From assembly GCF_045679555.1 (NCBI RefSeq), contig NC_092091.1, positions 66,986,791 to 67,050,790 of the forward strand: DNA of 64,000 nt. The letters run 5' to 3'. This stretch comes from Salvelinus alpinus (Eukaryota; Chordata; Actinopteri; Salmoniformes; Salmonidae). Within the stretch, counting starts at the first letter, position 1. The number at the start of each line of letters is the position of its first letter. Below the pieces are notes generated by a model that saw only the letters and a program-made list of their open reading frames with translations, was not told where the DNA came from and searched no databases. Both the position numbers and the translations under genes were made by a program. This document shows, piece after piece, positions 36,236 through 51,985 of this stretch.

Positions 36236-36895
36236 TCTTAGATTTAATTTGATTGATTGATTGATTGGACCATATGGCCCACCAGACTGACACAGATTGT
36301 CCTTGACAGCAAGGGAAGTTTGGAAAGTGTCAATGTCATATCTAATAACTGAATAGCCCTTATTTCAGTCGCAGTTTGCGGTGTACTAGTCACTGTTGTT
36401 GTTCTGGACGTGGTACTTCAACAGTGTAGTAGTCGTACAGTAGTACTGCAGTCATCGTTGAAGGAGTAGCCTAGGTCCTATTGCAAATAGTGTTGTCTTT
36501 GTATCATGTATAACATGCTGTAACAGTCCCTTTGTGTCTTAGCAAATCTCATCTCATAAATTTTTCCAATTATTATTCCTTTTCGCTTTATTTCGACTGG
36601 CAGCAAAACTCCACAGACCAGCCACTGTAAAATAATTAGCTACTCACCTAATATTGCCCCGTGTAGTGCAGCAGCAGGTCATCCTGCGGATTCTGACATT
36701 TTGAATTACTTGAACAATACCTGAAGCAATCTTTGGACCTAATTAACTTCCCTGTTAGACTGAATGTACACATCATTTAAGAAGATAGATAGGGAGGAGG
36801 AGAAAAACCCATACTAACCAAGGCCCAGCCGTCCCCTAGCCTCTCCCTCTATGTGGAAACAATACTGATTCTGATTCCGCTGGTATGCAGGATAT
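36236..36895. other. Gene-free stretch
   Basis: Short (attg)n run at 36249-36267. Nothing else recognised. Confidence 0.5.
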
Positions 36896-37027
<132 letters not shown>

Positions 37028-37551
37028 TGTGTGCGCGTGAGGGAGGACCTCTCTTCTCTTTTCTTCCATCAAGTAATCAATATGCTGTTTGAATGAGTTC
37101 ATTTGAATGCACTCAATCATCACCTCCTAATGTTCATGGCTCACGGGTGGAGAGCATCAGTTATGCAGGAGTGTTATATGGCGTCGGTTTGGGCCCATTC
37201 TATTAAATATTCATGGGATCAAAAAACATGCATCAAAATAGGAGCGCAGAGAATTACGTTTATGTTTCTGTTCTGTTCTGCGGAAGCCCATAGACTCTCA
37301 CTGAGCATCGAGCTCAGACCTACCTATAGGGGGATGAGATTAGTTTATTTTTATAACTCATCTGAGGTTCTTTGTTTTTATTTCTCGGAGTGGTAAATAT
37401 GTCAGTGGGCATATCTTGTTCTCGTTCTCTTTTCTTTGGCTTATTTGCTTTGATGGACTCCTCCAACAACATGTGCTTTCATATTATAAAGGGTCCGTGT
37501 TCTAAATAGTAGCAAGCAAGTGATGCAAAAAGATGAAATACAGTCATAACT

Positions 37552-38960
37552 CCAACTCTATTGAGCCTGCCACTCCTCCTCGCGCCAACTCTATTGAGCC
37601 TGCCACTCCTCCTCACTCCAACTCTATTGAGCCTGCCGCTCCTCCTCGCTCCAACTCTATTGAGCCTGCCACTCCTCCTCGCGCCAACTCTATTGAGCCT
37701 GCCACTCCTCCTCACTCCAACTCTATTGAGCCTGCCGCTCCTCCTCGCTCCAACTCTATTGAGCCTGTCACTCCTCCTCACCAACTCTATTGAGCCTGCC
37801 GCTCCTCCTCACTCCAACTCCATTGAGCCTGCCGCTCCTCCTCACTCCAACTCTATTGAGCCTGCCGCTCCTCCTCGCTCCAACTCTATTGAGCCTGTCA
37901 CTCCTCCTCACTCCAACTCTATTGAGCCTGCCACTCCTCCTCACTCCAACTCTATTGAGCCTGCCGCTCCTCCTCACTCCAACTCTATTGAGCCTGCCAC
38001 CTCTCCTCACTCCAACTCTATTGAGCCTGCCGCTCCTCCTCACTCCAACTCTATTGAGCCTGCAACTCCTCCTCACTCCAACTCTACTGAGCCTGCCACT
38101 CCTCCTCACCCCAACTCTATTGAGCCTGTCACTCCTCCTCGCTCCAACTCTATTGAGCCTGCCACTCCTCCTCACTCCAACTCTACTGAGCCTGCCACTC
38201 CTCCTCACCCCAACTCTATTGAGCCTGCCACTCCTCCTCACTCCAACTCTACTGAGCCTGCCACTCCTCCTCACTCCAACTCTATTGAGCCTGCCACTCC
38301 TCCTCACTCCAACTCTATTGAGCCTGTCACTCCCCCTCAGCAACTCTACTGAGCCTGCCACTCCTCCTCACCAACTCTATTGAGCCTGTCACTCCTCCTC
38401 AGCAACTCTACTGAGCCTGCCACTCCTCCTCACCAACTCTATTGAGCCTGTCACTCCTCCTCAGCAACTCTACTGAGCCTGCCACTCCTCCTCACTCCAA
38501 CTCTATTGAGCCTGCCGCTCCTCCTCACTCCAACTCTATTGAGCCTGCCACTCCTCCTCACCCCAACTCTATTGAGCCTGCCGCTCCTCCTCGCTCCAAC
38601 TCTATTGAGCCTGCCGCTCCTCCTCACCCCAACTCTATTGAGCCTGCCGCTCCTCCTCACCCCAACTCTATTGAGCCTGCCGCTCCTCCTCACTCCAACT
38701 CTATTGAGCCTGCCACTCCTCCTCACTCCAACTCTATTGAGCCTGCCGCTCCTCCTCACTCCAACTCTATTGAGCCTGCCGCTCCTCCTCACTCCAACTC
38801 TATTGAGCCTGCCACTCCTCCTCACTCCAACTCTATTGAGCCTGCCGCTCCTCCTCACTCCAACTCTATTGAGCCTGCCACTCCTCCTCACTCCAACTCT
38901 ATTGAGCCTGCCGCTCCTCCTCACTCCAACTCTATTGAGCATGCTGCTCTTCCTCCCTCT
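37552..38960. repeat. 33-bp minisatellite, about 43 copies
   Basis: Unit ccaactctattgagcctgcc[a/g]ctcctcctc[a/g]ct. Most units are 33 bp, a multiple of three, so several frames on both strands stay open for hundreds of codons. Units of 30 or 31 bp (near 37779, 38338-38470) shift the frame, which argues against coding. Confidence 0.95.
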
Positions 38961-40459
<1,499 letters not shown>

Positions 40460-40826
40460 TTAGCCAGCCAGGTCAGCTGGAAGCAGCCTGGGGATGTTAT
40501 GAGGCGTTCCATCATCGGACCCACCGGTTCATTCGGGACGAGGTGGGATGAGGCCGGGACCACCGCCATCACCCCATCCCCCGTTAGCCTGCCTGCCGTC
40601 ATCCCCTGGAGGATCGGCATATTACCTCCAGACCAGACACAGAGAGCGGTCTGAAATAAAGAGCCACGGCTGGGCCTGAGGAACCACTAGCAGCTCCTAT
40701 AAAAGCTCCATCCATGGCTGCCGTGGCCATAAAAGCGGGGAAACTAGATGGTGGATTTCACTTTAAGATCCCTCAGTTTGAATGAAAGTAATTATCTTTT
40801 TTGTTTCACTCTGAGGGACAGGGGCA

Positions 40827-40921
40827 GCGTCTGAAATGGCACCCTACTTCCTATACAGTGCACTACTTTTGACCAGGGTCCATAGGGCACTGCATAGGGA
40901 CTAGGGTAACATTTGGTGCAC
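40827..40921. repeat. Palindromic MITE, family of 5454-5559
   Basis: gcgtctgaaatggcaccc and gggtaacatttggtgcac ends, with agtgcactacttttgacc in the centre. Confidence 0.75.
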
Positions 40922-41002
40922 ACAGGCCCTCTGATACAGCTCTGTGCTTGGAATATGGTTCAGACAGGGTGGAGGGAGTGGTGCTTGGTATACTGTAGCT
41001 CA

Positions 41003-41140
41003 GGGCTGTATGTATTCAGCATCTCAGAGTAGGAGAGCTCATCTAGGATCAGGTCCATCTAATCTTACTCATCGTGATCTAAAAGCCTAAACTGATCCTA
41101 AATTAGCACTCCTACTCCGAGACCCTTGATACATACGGGC
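41003..41140. repeat. Fold-back MITE, family 'gatctaaaaggc'
   Basis: Arms atctcagagtaggagagc and gcactcctactccgaga, with tcgtgatctaaaagcc in the centre. Confidence 0.8.
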
Positions 41141-41681
41141 CTAAACACTGTTTTTCATCCTTTCTTTCTAATCAGGGACTGATTCAGACGTGGGACACCA
41201 GCAGAACTCACACGGACGCATACTTCTGAGTCTGGCTGTTAAGCAGCTGCCTCTGTTTCTCCATAATGGCTGTCTTGCAAGCACTGCATATAGCTAGTGA
41301 CATTGATTCCCAGTAAACTTTGGCATCAGAGTTCATCTGAATACCCTATAGCCTAATACCCTGGCCTGGTCTTGACCTCTGACATTGATCTGGATAGTCT
41401 CTACTGGCTAGATGAGACAGGGACAACAAGACGATGAATACTCCAGATGGTGTCTTAAAGTTGATATTCCAAAAGCTCATTATTCCCAATCCTTACATAG
41501 ACCTGATTCATTATCCCAGTCAAAGATAATCACTAAACTACCTTATCGCCAGCTACCAAAACCCCACTAACTAGGTCTAACAATGCACTTGTCAAAATGA
41601 CACTACCTTTCTTGTCCATAACATGAGTTAGAGTCTGTTATACTGCTGTATTTTGGCCCTGGAATATACTAGTCCTACAAC

Positions 41682-41911
41682 TACAGATGTAGGATCTTCA
41701 TTTGAGCCAATTGGAAAATAATCCTGCAGCAACAGGAAATGTGGATTTTAATTCATGGACATTTTTGTAAGGTTTTATCAATTTTTCATAAGGGAAAATC
41801 AAGTCTGAAATTTCAAAGTGGAAATAATACATGTCAAATACACTACATAAATACACTGCATTGCAGGAAAGTTCTGCAGCAGGGTGATCAAATTAAGATA
41901 CTACATCTGTA
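41682..41911. repeat. Fold-back MITE (acagatgtaggatctt ends)
   Basis: Inverted ends tacagatgtaggatcttcatttga and tcaaattaagatactacatctgta. The TA at each end fits a Tc1/mariner-type target. Confidence 0.8.
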
Positions 41912-42182
41912 TACTCTAGTGACTGATTTAAGGTTTGGGGATGAGGATAGATGGCCCAGGGCAAATTATTCTAAGAGCCCCCTGATGTCAGTGGGACTGC
42001 CTGGTGAAATAAAAGGCGGGGCAATAAACCAGGAGCAAAAGAAAGAAAGTAGCATGCATAGCGCATAGAACAGGGGGGCCACCCTGAGGCAATGGCCCAA
42101 CTGCCCCGTGGTTAAAATCCCTCCACTGAAAGTGGAATAATCACACCAGAGCCTTCGGAGAGAGAGAGTGAGGGAGGGAGGG

Positions 42183-44100
<1,918 letters not shown>

Positions 44101-44890
44101 CACAGCCCCCCCCCCCCCCCCCCCATGATTTCCTTCCGTTTGTCCTAGGAAAAAAAGAGAGAGAGAAACCTCTCCTCCACCTCAGTCTCCCCCATTAGAG
44201 GTCCCGTTAGCTTAGTGGTGCTTGGTGCTAATGCGCAAGTTTAGCAGTTCAGCCTCAGAGAATGCTAAAGAGGTCCTGACACTCGACGGGGGCTCCTGGG
44301 GCTCTGGAGTAGGGGTGGGGGGGTTTAGGAGTGGGTGTAAGGGGGTTATGGAGAGGGGTCCCAGCGGTTGTTTGCCTGTTTTCCATCAAGAGTCCTCATC
44401 TCCCTTCATCCCTTTGTGCCGAGGCTCTCCTCAGGCCGTCCCCTCAGAGGGGGATCTCAAAAGAGCAGCTGCTGTGTATGAGTGCCATTTCCTCCTGCTG
44501 TCACCAGCACACTCACCCCCCCCCCCCCCCCCTTCCACCGATGCACCCTATCCAACCCCTCCTCTAACCCTCCATCCACACTCACCCCCCCCCATTCCAC
44601 CGATCCACCCTATCCAACCCCTCCTCTAACCCTCCATCCACACTCACCCCCCCCCAGTCCACCGATCCACCCTATCCAACCCCTCCTCTAACCATCCATC
44701 CACACTCACCCCTCTACCCCCCCCTTCCACCGATGCACCTTATCCAACCCCTCCTCTAACCCTCCATCCACACTCACCCCTCTACCCCCCACCCCTTCCA
44801 CCGATGCACCCTATCCAATCCCTCCTCTAACCCTCCATCCACACTCACTGGCAGTCCCATCCATCCAGACCCCCCCCCCCCCCCCCTCCC
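44101..44890. repeat. Poly-C tracts and ~66-bp C-rich minisatellite
   Basis: C runs of about 15-20 bases at 44106, 44517 and 44872. Between them lie about five units of cgatgcaccctatccaaccc / ctctaaccctccatccacac separated by variable C runs. Confidence 0.85.
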
Positions 44891-45382
44891 AGTCCAACCC
44901 TCCCTCTATTAATATGCATATGAACTTGTTTCTCTTAGTTCTAAACTCCAATGACAAAGTGGGAAAGCATGCGCTTGAAATATTCATGATCTTATGCGGT
45001 AATTAAGCATTACAGAGAGGAGAGAGAGAGGGGACTTGCTGTCCTTGGTACTAGTCACTCCCTGACTACCCTACTGTGGGGGGAAAAATTGTTTTATTCT
45101 GTTTTCAAGACAGGAAAAAAAAGGCCTTGGTGCCCCCTCTTCTGTTTCCAGGAATTCTTCGAAGCATGCATAGCCACCCATTCCATGGAGTGTTTTGTCA
45201 TTGCGCAACAAATGGTCCTATTTACTAGTTAATGAGGCTCGAGAGAAGTACAGTAGCTAAATGTGAATACATTTTCACTCACGCTACTGCACTAAGTATG
45301 CACTATACAGTGTTGCTTGTAAAGTAATACTGAATCTCTACAACTGGTAGGTAGATATTAGAATACACACGAATCTGATCAG

Positions 45383-46214
45383 TTGTCCACTTGTCACTAC
45401 AGGGTATCACTTGTCACTACAGGGTATCAGTTGTCCACTTGTCACTACAGGGTATCACTTGTCACTACAGGGTATCAGTTGTCCACTTGTCACTACAGGG
45501 TATCACTTGTCACTACAGGGTATCAGTTGTCCACTTGTCATTACAGGGTATCAGTTGTCCACTTGTTATTACAGGGTATCAGTTGTCCACTTGTCATTAC
45601 AGGGTATCAGTTGTCCACTTGTCACTACAGGGTATCAGTTGTCCACTTGTCACTACAGGGTATCAGTTGTCCACTTGTCACTACAGGGTATCAGTTGTCC
45701 ACTTGTCATTACAGGGTATCAGTTGTCCACTTGTCACTACAGGGTATCAGTTGTCCACTTGTCATTACAGGGTATCAGTTGTCCACTTGTCATTACAGGG
45801 TATCAGTTGTCCACTTGTCACTACAGGGTATCAGTTGTCCACTTGTCATTACAGGGTATCAGTTGTCCACTTGTCATTACAGGGTATCAGTTGTCCACTT
45901 GTCATTACAGGGTATCAAGGTCCACTTGTCATTACAGGGTATCAAGGTCCACTTGTCATTACAGGGTATCAAGGTCCACTTGTCATTACAGGGTATCAGT
46001 TGTCCACTTGTCATTACAGGGTATCAGTTGTCCACTTGTCATTACAGGGTATCAAGGTCCACTTGTCATTACAGGGTATCAAGGTCCACTTGTCATTACA
46101 GGGTATCAAGGTCCACTTGTCATTACAGGGTATCAGTTGTCCACTTGTCATTACAGGGTATCAAGGTCCACTTGTCATTACAGGGTATCAAGGTCCACTT
46201 GTCATTACAGGGTA
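45383..46214. repeat. 28-bp minisatellite with 20-, 27- and 28-bp unit classes
   Basis: Core cttgtca[c/t]tacagggtatca with linkers agttgtcca (28 bp), aggtcca (27 bp) or none (20 bp), about 31 copies. The left end alternates 28 and 20, and the right end mixes 28 and 27. A 302-codon frame runs through it by chance. Confidence 0.95.
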
Positions 46215-46779
46215 TGCCTAAACCCATTTGTACACAGAGGGAGAGTAGACTAATGCAGTTCTGCTTAGAGCAACATCCATGTGTTTCATAGTCCACAGGT
46301 AGACTATTTAAACTGTAGTGGAGGAGGGCTGTTAACATGCTAATGAACCAGATAGGATGTCCTCATCTTCACGCATTATTAACCAATCTCTCAATAATAC
46401 AGTAGTCAGTGTGTGTGTAATTTCGTAACCATACGTTATGGAAATGACTCATTAACTATGGCTTGAATATTCCAGTGATAAGGTTGTAGCAGATCAGATT
46501 ACAAATGTAGCAATTAACAGCATTTCAGTTGGCAATGTGTTTGTTTTGTGTTGTTCAGTGTACAGTTTTCCCAGTCCAGTACAAGGTCCTCTGTAGCTCA
46601 GTTCGCTCTTCACTTCCTATGTTATTTACCTGGCTGTGCAGGTTTCAGTGTCAGTACTACACATACATTCTTCTGGAGTAAAAAGAAAAGACAAAAGCTT
46701 TGATGTTTAAGAATAAATGTGTGATAGATGGACCATGTGGCAGGCAGACCATTCACAGAGATTTAACCGGTAAGAGCCA
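46215..46779. other. Gene-free stretch
   Basis: Nothing recognised. Confidence 0.5.
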
Positions 46780-47640
46780 GAGGACAGAAGTATACTCCTA
46801 CATGATGCATCCACCAGACAGAAGACAGAGACAGAGGACAGAAGTATACTCCTACATGATGCATCCACCAGACAGAGATGGAGAGAGGGAGAGAGAGAGA
46901 CAGAGGACAGAAGTATACTCCTACATGATGCATCCACCAGACAGAGATGGAGAGAGGGAGAGAGAGAGACAGAGGACAGAAGTATACTCCTACATGATGC
47001 ATCCACCAGACAGAGATGGAGAGAGACAGAGGACAGAAGTATACTCCTACATGATGCATCCACCAGACAGAGATGGAGAGAGGGAGAGAGAGAGACAGAG
47101 GACAGAAGTATACTCCTACATGATGCATCCACCAGACAGAGATGGAGAGAGACAGAGGACAGAAGTATACTCCTACATGATGCATCCACTAGACAGAGAT
47201 GGAGAGAGACAGAGGACAGAAGTATACTCCTACATGATGCATCCACCAGACAGAGATGGAGAGAGACAGAGGACAGAAGTATACTCCTACATGATGCATC
47301 CACCAGACAGAGATGGAGAGAGAGAGAGAGAGACAGAGGACAGAAGTATACTCCTACATGATGCATCCACTAGACAGAGATGGAGAGAAGGAGAGAGAGA
47401 GACAGAGGACAGAAGTATACTCCTACATGATGCATCCACCAGACAGAGATGGAGAGAGGGAGAGAGAGAGAGAGAGAAAGGGGAAGAGAGAGAGATAAAG
47501 AGAGGGAAAGAGAGAGAGGGAGAGAGCGAGAGGGAAAGAGAGAGAGGGAAAAAGAGTGTGAGAGGGAGAGAGGGAGAGAGAGACAGAAGGAAAGAGAGAG
47601 AGAGAGAGACACAGAGGGGAAGAGAGCGATAGAGAGGTAT
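46780..47640. repeat. 57-78-bp minisatellite grading into GA-rich sequence
   Basis: About 11 copies of acagaggacagaagtatact... and catgatgcatccac[c/t]agacag with a variable-length GAGA linker. From 47460 it becomes a pure GA/GGA-rich tract. Confidence 0.92.
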
Positions 47641-48425
47641 AGGGGTCTCTGTCTCTGAGGAGGCTGTTGTATGGGGCTTGACAGCCAGGTAGATTGCATC
47701 TGACATAAATCCCAGAGATGAAAGCGGAGCGGACAGCTGGCCCACTGCACTCACGCTACACAAACTCCATGCTGTTGCACTCACCTCGCCTGCCGCTCAC
47801 TCCTCTTCATCCCCCCTCTTTTTACTCTACATCTTCCTCTTCACCCCCCCAGAGGGGTATCTCCTGAGGGGTCCAGAGAGGTCTCTCCTCTCGCCACTCC
47901 TCTCTTCTCTCCACTCCTGGCTGTCCTCCTCTGGGATTTACGGTACTCTGTCCCGGGGCCCTCCTCGTCGGCTCTCTCACTCTGAGCCGAGGAGTGGACT
48001 GGTCTGCTCGCCTCTCCTCCGTCTCTCTTCTCCTTCTCTTCTCTCCTCTCTTCTCCTCTCTGCTTCGTGCCTAGCTGTGCCTGGGAGTCGTCTCCCTCTC
48101 CAACCCGCCACTCTGCACCTCTCCTCAGCACAACACTGGCTTGTTTTGTCAATAACCATTTATTTGTTGCCTGGGACGGCGGTAGGCAGCCATTACATCT
48201 GACCTCCCTGTTTCATCAATTATGGATAGATTATTGGATGTGAACATCTGCAAGAGGGAGCCTTGCTGTTGGACTAACCTCCTGGCTGCGTGGGATTAGA
48301 TCAAGTATTAAACTGTTGTTTATTGTCAGGCCAAAACTCTACTGGGCTGGCTGGGAAGCCAGAGGGAATTCCCTGTTCCATTCATTCCTCTATTCGTCTC
48401 CAAGCAAGACAAATCCCCATCACCA
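47641..48425. other. Gene-free stretch, CT-rich then single-copy
   Basis: 47790-48130 is pyrimidine-rich. 48150-48310 looks single-copy, with no exon signature. Confidence 0.4.
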
Positions 48426-48435
48426 AGGCACCTTA

Positions 48436-48480
48436 AAGTGTGTTTGTGTGTGTGAGAGTGTGTGTGTGAGCGTGTGTGTG

Positions 48481-48527
<47 letters not shown>
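48436..48527. repeat. (GT)n microsatellite, interrupted
   Basis: GT repeat with gagcgtgt interruptions at its left end. Confidence 0.92.
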
Positions 48528-48531
<4 letters not shown>

Positions 48532-48676
48532 TGTTAGGCGTTTATTATTTACAGTACTATTATTACTGGTTGTTATAACACGCGTGATAAAGGTTCCTGG
48601 CAGACCCACAGTGTTTAGTCATTGTTTTGTCGTGATGGAAAATGCATGGACAGGATATAACTAACTGACACCCCAC

Positions 48677-48827
<151 letters not shown>

Positions 48828-48974
48828 AGTCTCTCTCTCATAGCTGCTAACAGGAACAGATGGAAGAGTCTGACTTCTTTGCCCAAAAGCCACCTACTAC
48901 AGGGAAATGGCTCAGCGCTCAACTCAACACAGAGAAATGACCACCACTGAGCTAGCTTATTAATGATCCAGGGG

Positions 48975-49084
48975 ACACACACACACAACCACACACACAC
49001 ATGTAGACACACACACACAACCACACACACACATGTAGACACACACACACACACATGTAGACACACACACACAACCACACACAT
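48975..49084. repeat. Compound (AC)n / atgtagac minisatellite
   Basis: AC runs separated regularly by aacc and atgtag blocks. Confidence 0.88.
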
Positions 49085-50020
49085 TGGCAGGGAGCAGAGA
49101 GATCTTTTTTAAACACTTTAAGGTTATTTCTGTTTAAAACTTGCCAGACACGATGTTTAAAAACAGAATTATAGATCATAAATGGATTTCTCTTGGTAAA
49201 TCTATGGCACTGGCAACATGTTAAGGGCTAGACGTGAACGTGGAATGGGCCGTATGTGGCTGGTGCTGGATTAAAGACGTGGTGGTTAGTTTGCTTCTGG
49301 ATGATTCTTTATTTACATATTCATGATCCATTTGACTGTTCCATATGACAGATTATTGTCACACTTTATGTTAGTCTGCTTCAATATTTAATCATTGTGC
49401 CATTTATGAAAACCATGAAAGCAGTGGTGGGAAAGTTTGTGGTCGATCTATTGTACAGTCGGCGAATCGCGTGTTTACACCAGAACTCTCTTTGAAAGTG
49501 TGACTACAATAAGGAGAGGATCTCCATGGTGTCCGTATATTATGTTGAACATGAAGCTCTTTTCCCCCCATTGTATTTTAGGGCTTTTGAACGCACACTG
49601 TATCGTAGTCTCTTGAACGCAACCCGGCCTTGGTAATTAGAATGTAATGGGGTAGTCTATGCAACACGGTTCAACACTAAACATAGCTCAATAGAGATAG
49701 TATATTACCCCCTGGTACGTTGTGCATTATTTAACAGAATTAATCAGCATGTAACTAAAGCCCCCTCTACATCACTCCATTTTTAGATAATAAGAAACAA
49801 AAATCACATTATCATAATTTCCAGGCAGTTTGTAGCTTCGCCCACACAGCACAGTGGAAGGCAATGCACCAGCGACTTGCTTGCCTGACTGCTCGGATTT
49901 GGGGAGATGAGATGATAATTAGCATTTGATTGAGTGTTGTGTAGTGTGGTTTTGTCATGTCGTTCCCCACCCTGACATTTATGGATATTTGAGGGGGAAA
50001 AAAACCTTGACAAATTGTTT
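49085..50020. other. Gene-free stretch
   Basis: Nothing recognised. Confidence 0.5.
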
Positions 50021-50465
50021 TGGTTCAAATCAAATGTTATTTGTCACATGTTTAGTAAACAACAGGTGTGGACTAACAGTGAAATGTTTACTTACAGGGC
50101 CTTCCCAACAATGTAGAGAGAAAGAAAATAGAGAAATAGTGGAAAAGTAAAACATGTAATAATACAAGTAATAATAAATACACAATGAGTAACAATAACT
50201 TGGCTATATACACGGGGTACCAATACCAAGTCGATGTGCAGGGGTACTTGGGGTAGATATATAAATAAAGCAAATAAAGTGAGTAGACAACAGAATAGAT
50301 CATAAACAGTAGCAGCAGCATATGTGATGAGACAAAAGAGTTACTGTTAAAAGGGTCAATGCAGATAGTCCAGGTAGCTATTTGGTGAACTATTTAACTA
50401 ACTAGTTAGCAGTGTTATGGCTTGGCGGTACAAACTGTTCAGGGTGCTGTTGGTTCCAGACTTGG
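50021..50465 (-). repeat. Retroelement 3'-region repeat, related to 20885-21262
   Basis: Starts tcaaatcaaatgttatttgtcac and includes ggctatatacacggggtacc and ttggcggtacaaactgttcag. I recognise these as high-copy in salmonids. No coding capacity. Confidence 0.65.
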
Positions 50466-50489
50466 GGAGTGATGTGTAACTATGTTGAT

Positions 50490-50700
50490 GACAGTTTAAC
50501 ACATACATTTTCACTTAGGAACACAACAGAACTAGCTAGCGGTTCTGGCTACTAGCAGAACCACACACCTGATTAGTAATGAAGGGATTGGTGATTAGTG
50601 GACCAGTTGAATCAGGTGTGCTAGCACTGGACTACATCAAACAAGTGGATCTGGCTGCAGAGGTACTCGAGGAGACGTTTGTGAAACACTGCCTTTTCAG
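50490..50700. repeat. Probable fold-back MITE
   Basis: acacacctgattagtaatg / gttgaatcaggtgtgctagc motifs, ending gtttgtgaaacactgcc. Its ends resemble those of the element at 3022-3209. Confidence 0.5.
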
Positions 50701-51075
50701 GTACCTGAAATAACATATCCAAACATGTTTAAAACATACACTATATTTCATATCTAGTTTTGCATTATATGTAGAGGGCCATTGTCTGTGCCTCTCAGTT
50801 TTCCTCTGTTGTCAAAACCCCTCGAAGTTCACCTTCAAGGCACCTGCTCAGCTGTCAACTCCCCTTCTCAAACTGACACTCAGCATTTGAAGCCTCCTCC
50901 CACCCCCAAAATAAAGATATGATATTTCATACATCCAACAGTGTATCCAAACCTATCCTATAACCTAAAACCATTTTCATTAATGTCTTCGGATAGGTTT
51001 AGTAGCCCAGTCAGTGATGTAACCTCTGTCAAACTAACAGGAACTGTTTTTTCCCCTCCTTTTTTTTATTTCCAG

Positions 51076-51189
51076 GCTTTGAACAAAGAGGGATGAGAGG
51101 ATGAAACCCTCCCTGTGTGCTGAGAGAGTCAGCGGGGCACCGTGCATCAAAATACCAGCGCAGGTTGAAAGGAAAGGCGGCAAAATAAG
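51076..51189 (+). other. Candidate exon (splice signals only)
   Basis: A long pyrimidine tract ending tatttccag (51075), then 114 bp, then ataag followed by gtcagtg. An ATG at 51101 with A at -3 opens a frame (MKPSLCAERVSGAPCIKIP...) to the donor. Stops precede it in all frames, so it could only be a first coding or UTR exon. There is no similarity I recognise. Confidence 0.25.
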
Positions 51190-51404
51190 GTCAGTGTCAC
51201 CACACTGCATTATTAAACAGCCCCACTGTTTATCTGCTCGTCCATTGAATCTGTTTGCAATGAAGAAGATGCTACCGAACCGCTACCCCTGCTATCAAAT
51301 ATTAATGCAGTTTTGCAGCTACACGTGGCAAAGCAGAGAGTAAAACCAGGTTGTTCACACACTGGCCTAAGGAGAGGATGGCATGTTTTGTTGACTGGTT
51401 CTTC

Positions 51405-51985
51405 TGTAAAACAGGAGGTAAACACTAGTAGTGGAAACACGGCTCTACTGTAAAACAGGTGGTAAACACTAGTAGTGGAAACAGGTGCTAAACATTAGTA
51501 GTGGAAACAGGCGGTAAACACTAGTAGTGGAAACACGGCTCTACTGTAAAACAGATGGTAAACACTAGTAGTGGAAACAGGCGGTAAACACTAGTAGTGG
51601 AAACAGGCGGGAAAACACTGGTAGTGGAAACAGGTGGTAAACAGTAGTAGTGGAAACAGGCAGTAAGTACTAGTAGTGGAAACAGGTGATAAACACTAGT
51701 AGTGGAAACACGCCTCTACTGTAAAACAGGCGGTAAACACTAGTAGTGGAAACAGGCAGTAAACACTAGTAGTGGAAACAGGTGGTAAAACTAGCAGTGG
51801 AAACAGGTGGTAAACACTAGTAGTAGAAACAGTCGGTAAACACTAGTAGTGGAAACAGTCGGTAAACACTAGTAGTGGAAACAGTCAGTAAAACTAGCAG
51901 TGGAAACAGGTGGTAAAACTAGCAGTGGAAACAGGCGGTAAAACTAGTAGTAGAAACAGGCGGTAAAACTAGTAGTGGATCGCCA
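51405..51985. repeat. 26-bp minisatellite, ~22 copies
   Basis: Unit aacaggcggtaaacactagtagtgg with 20-23-bp variants (gtaaaactagcagtgg). Four positions carry an inserted cggctctactgt-type segment, giving a higher-order pattern. Confidence 0.93.

Noticed and set aside
45383-46214. CRISPR array
   Set aside because: Units are directly tandem without unique spacers, and this is a vertebrate genome.
45383-46291. 302-codon repetitive open frame
   Set aside because: It runs through a 28-bp minisatellite in all three forward frames, with no splice sites or known domain.
46700-47632. 310-codon Arg/Glu-rich frame
   Set aside because: A product of a GA-rich minisatellite; low complexity and no conserved domain.
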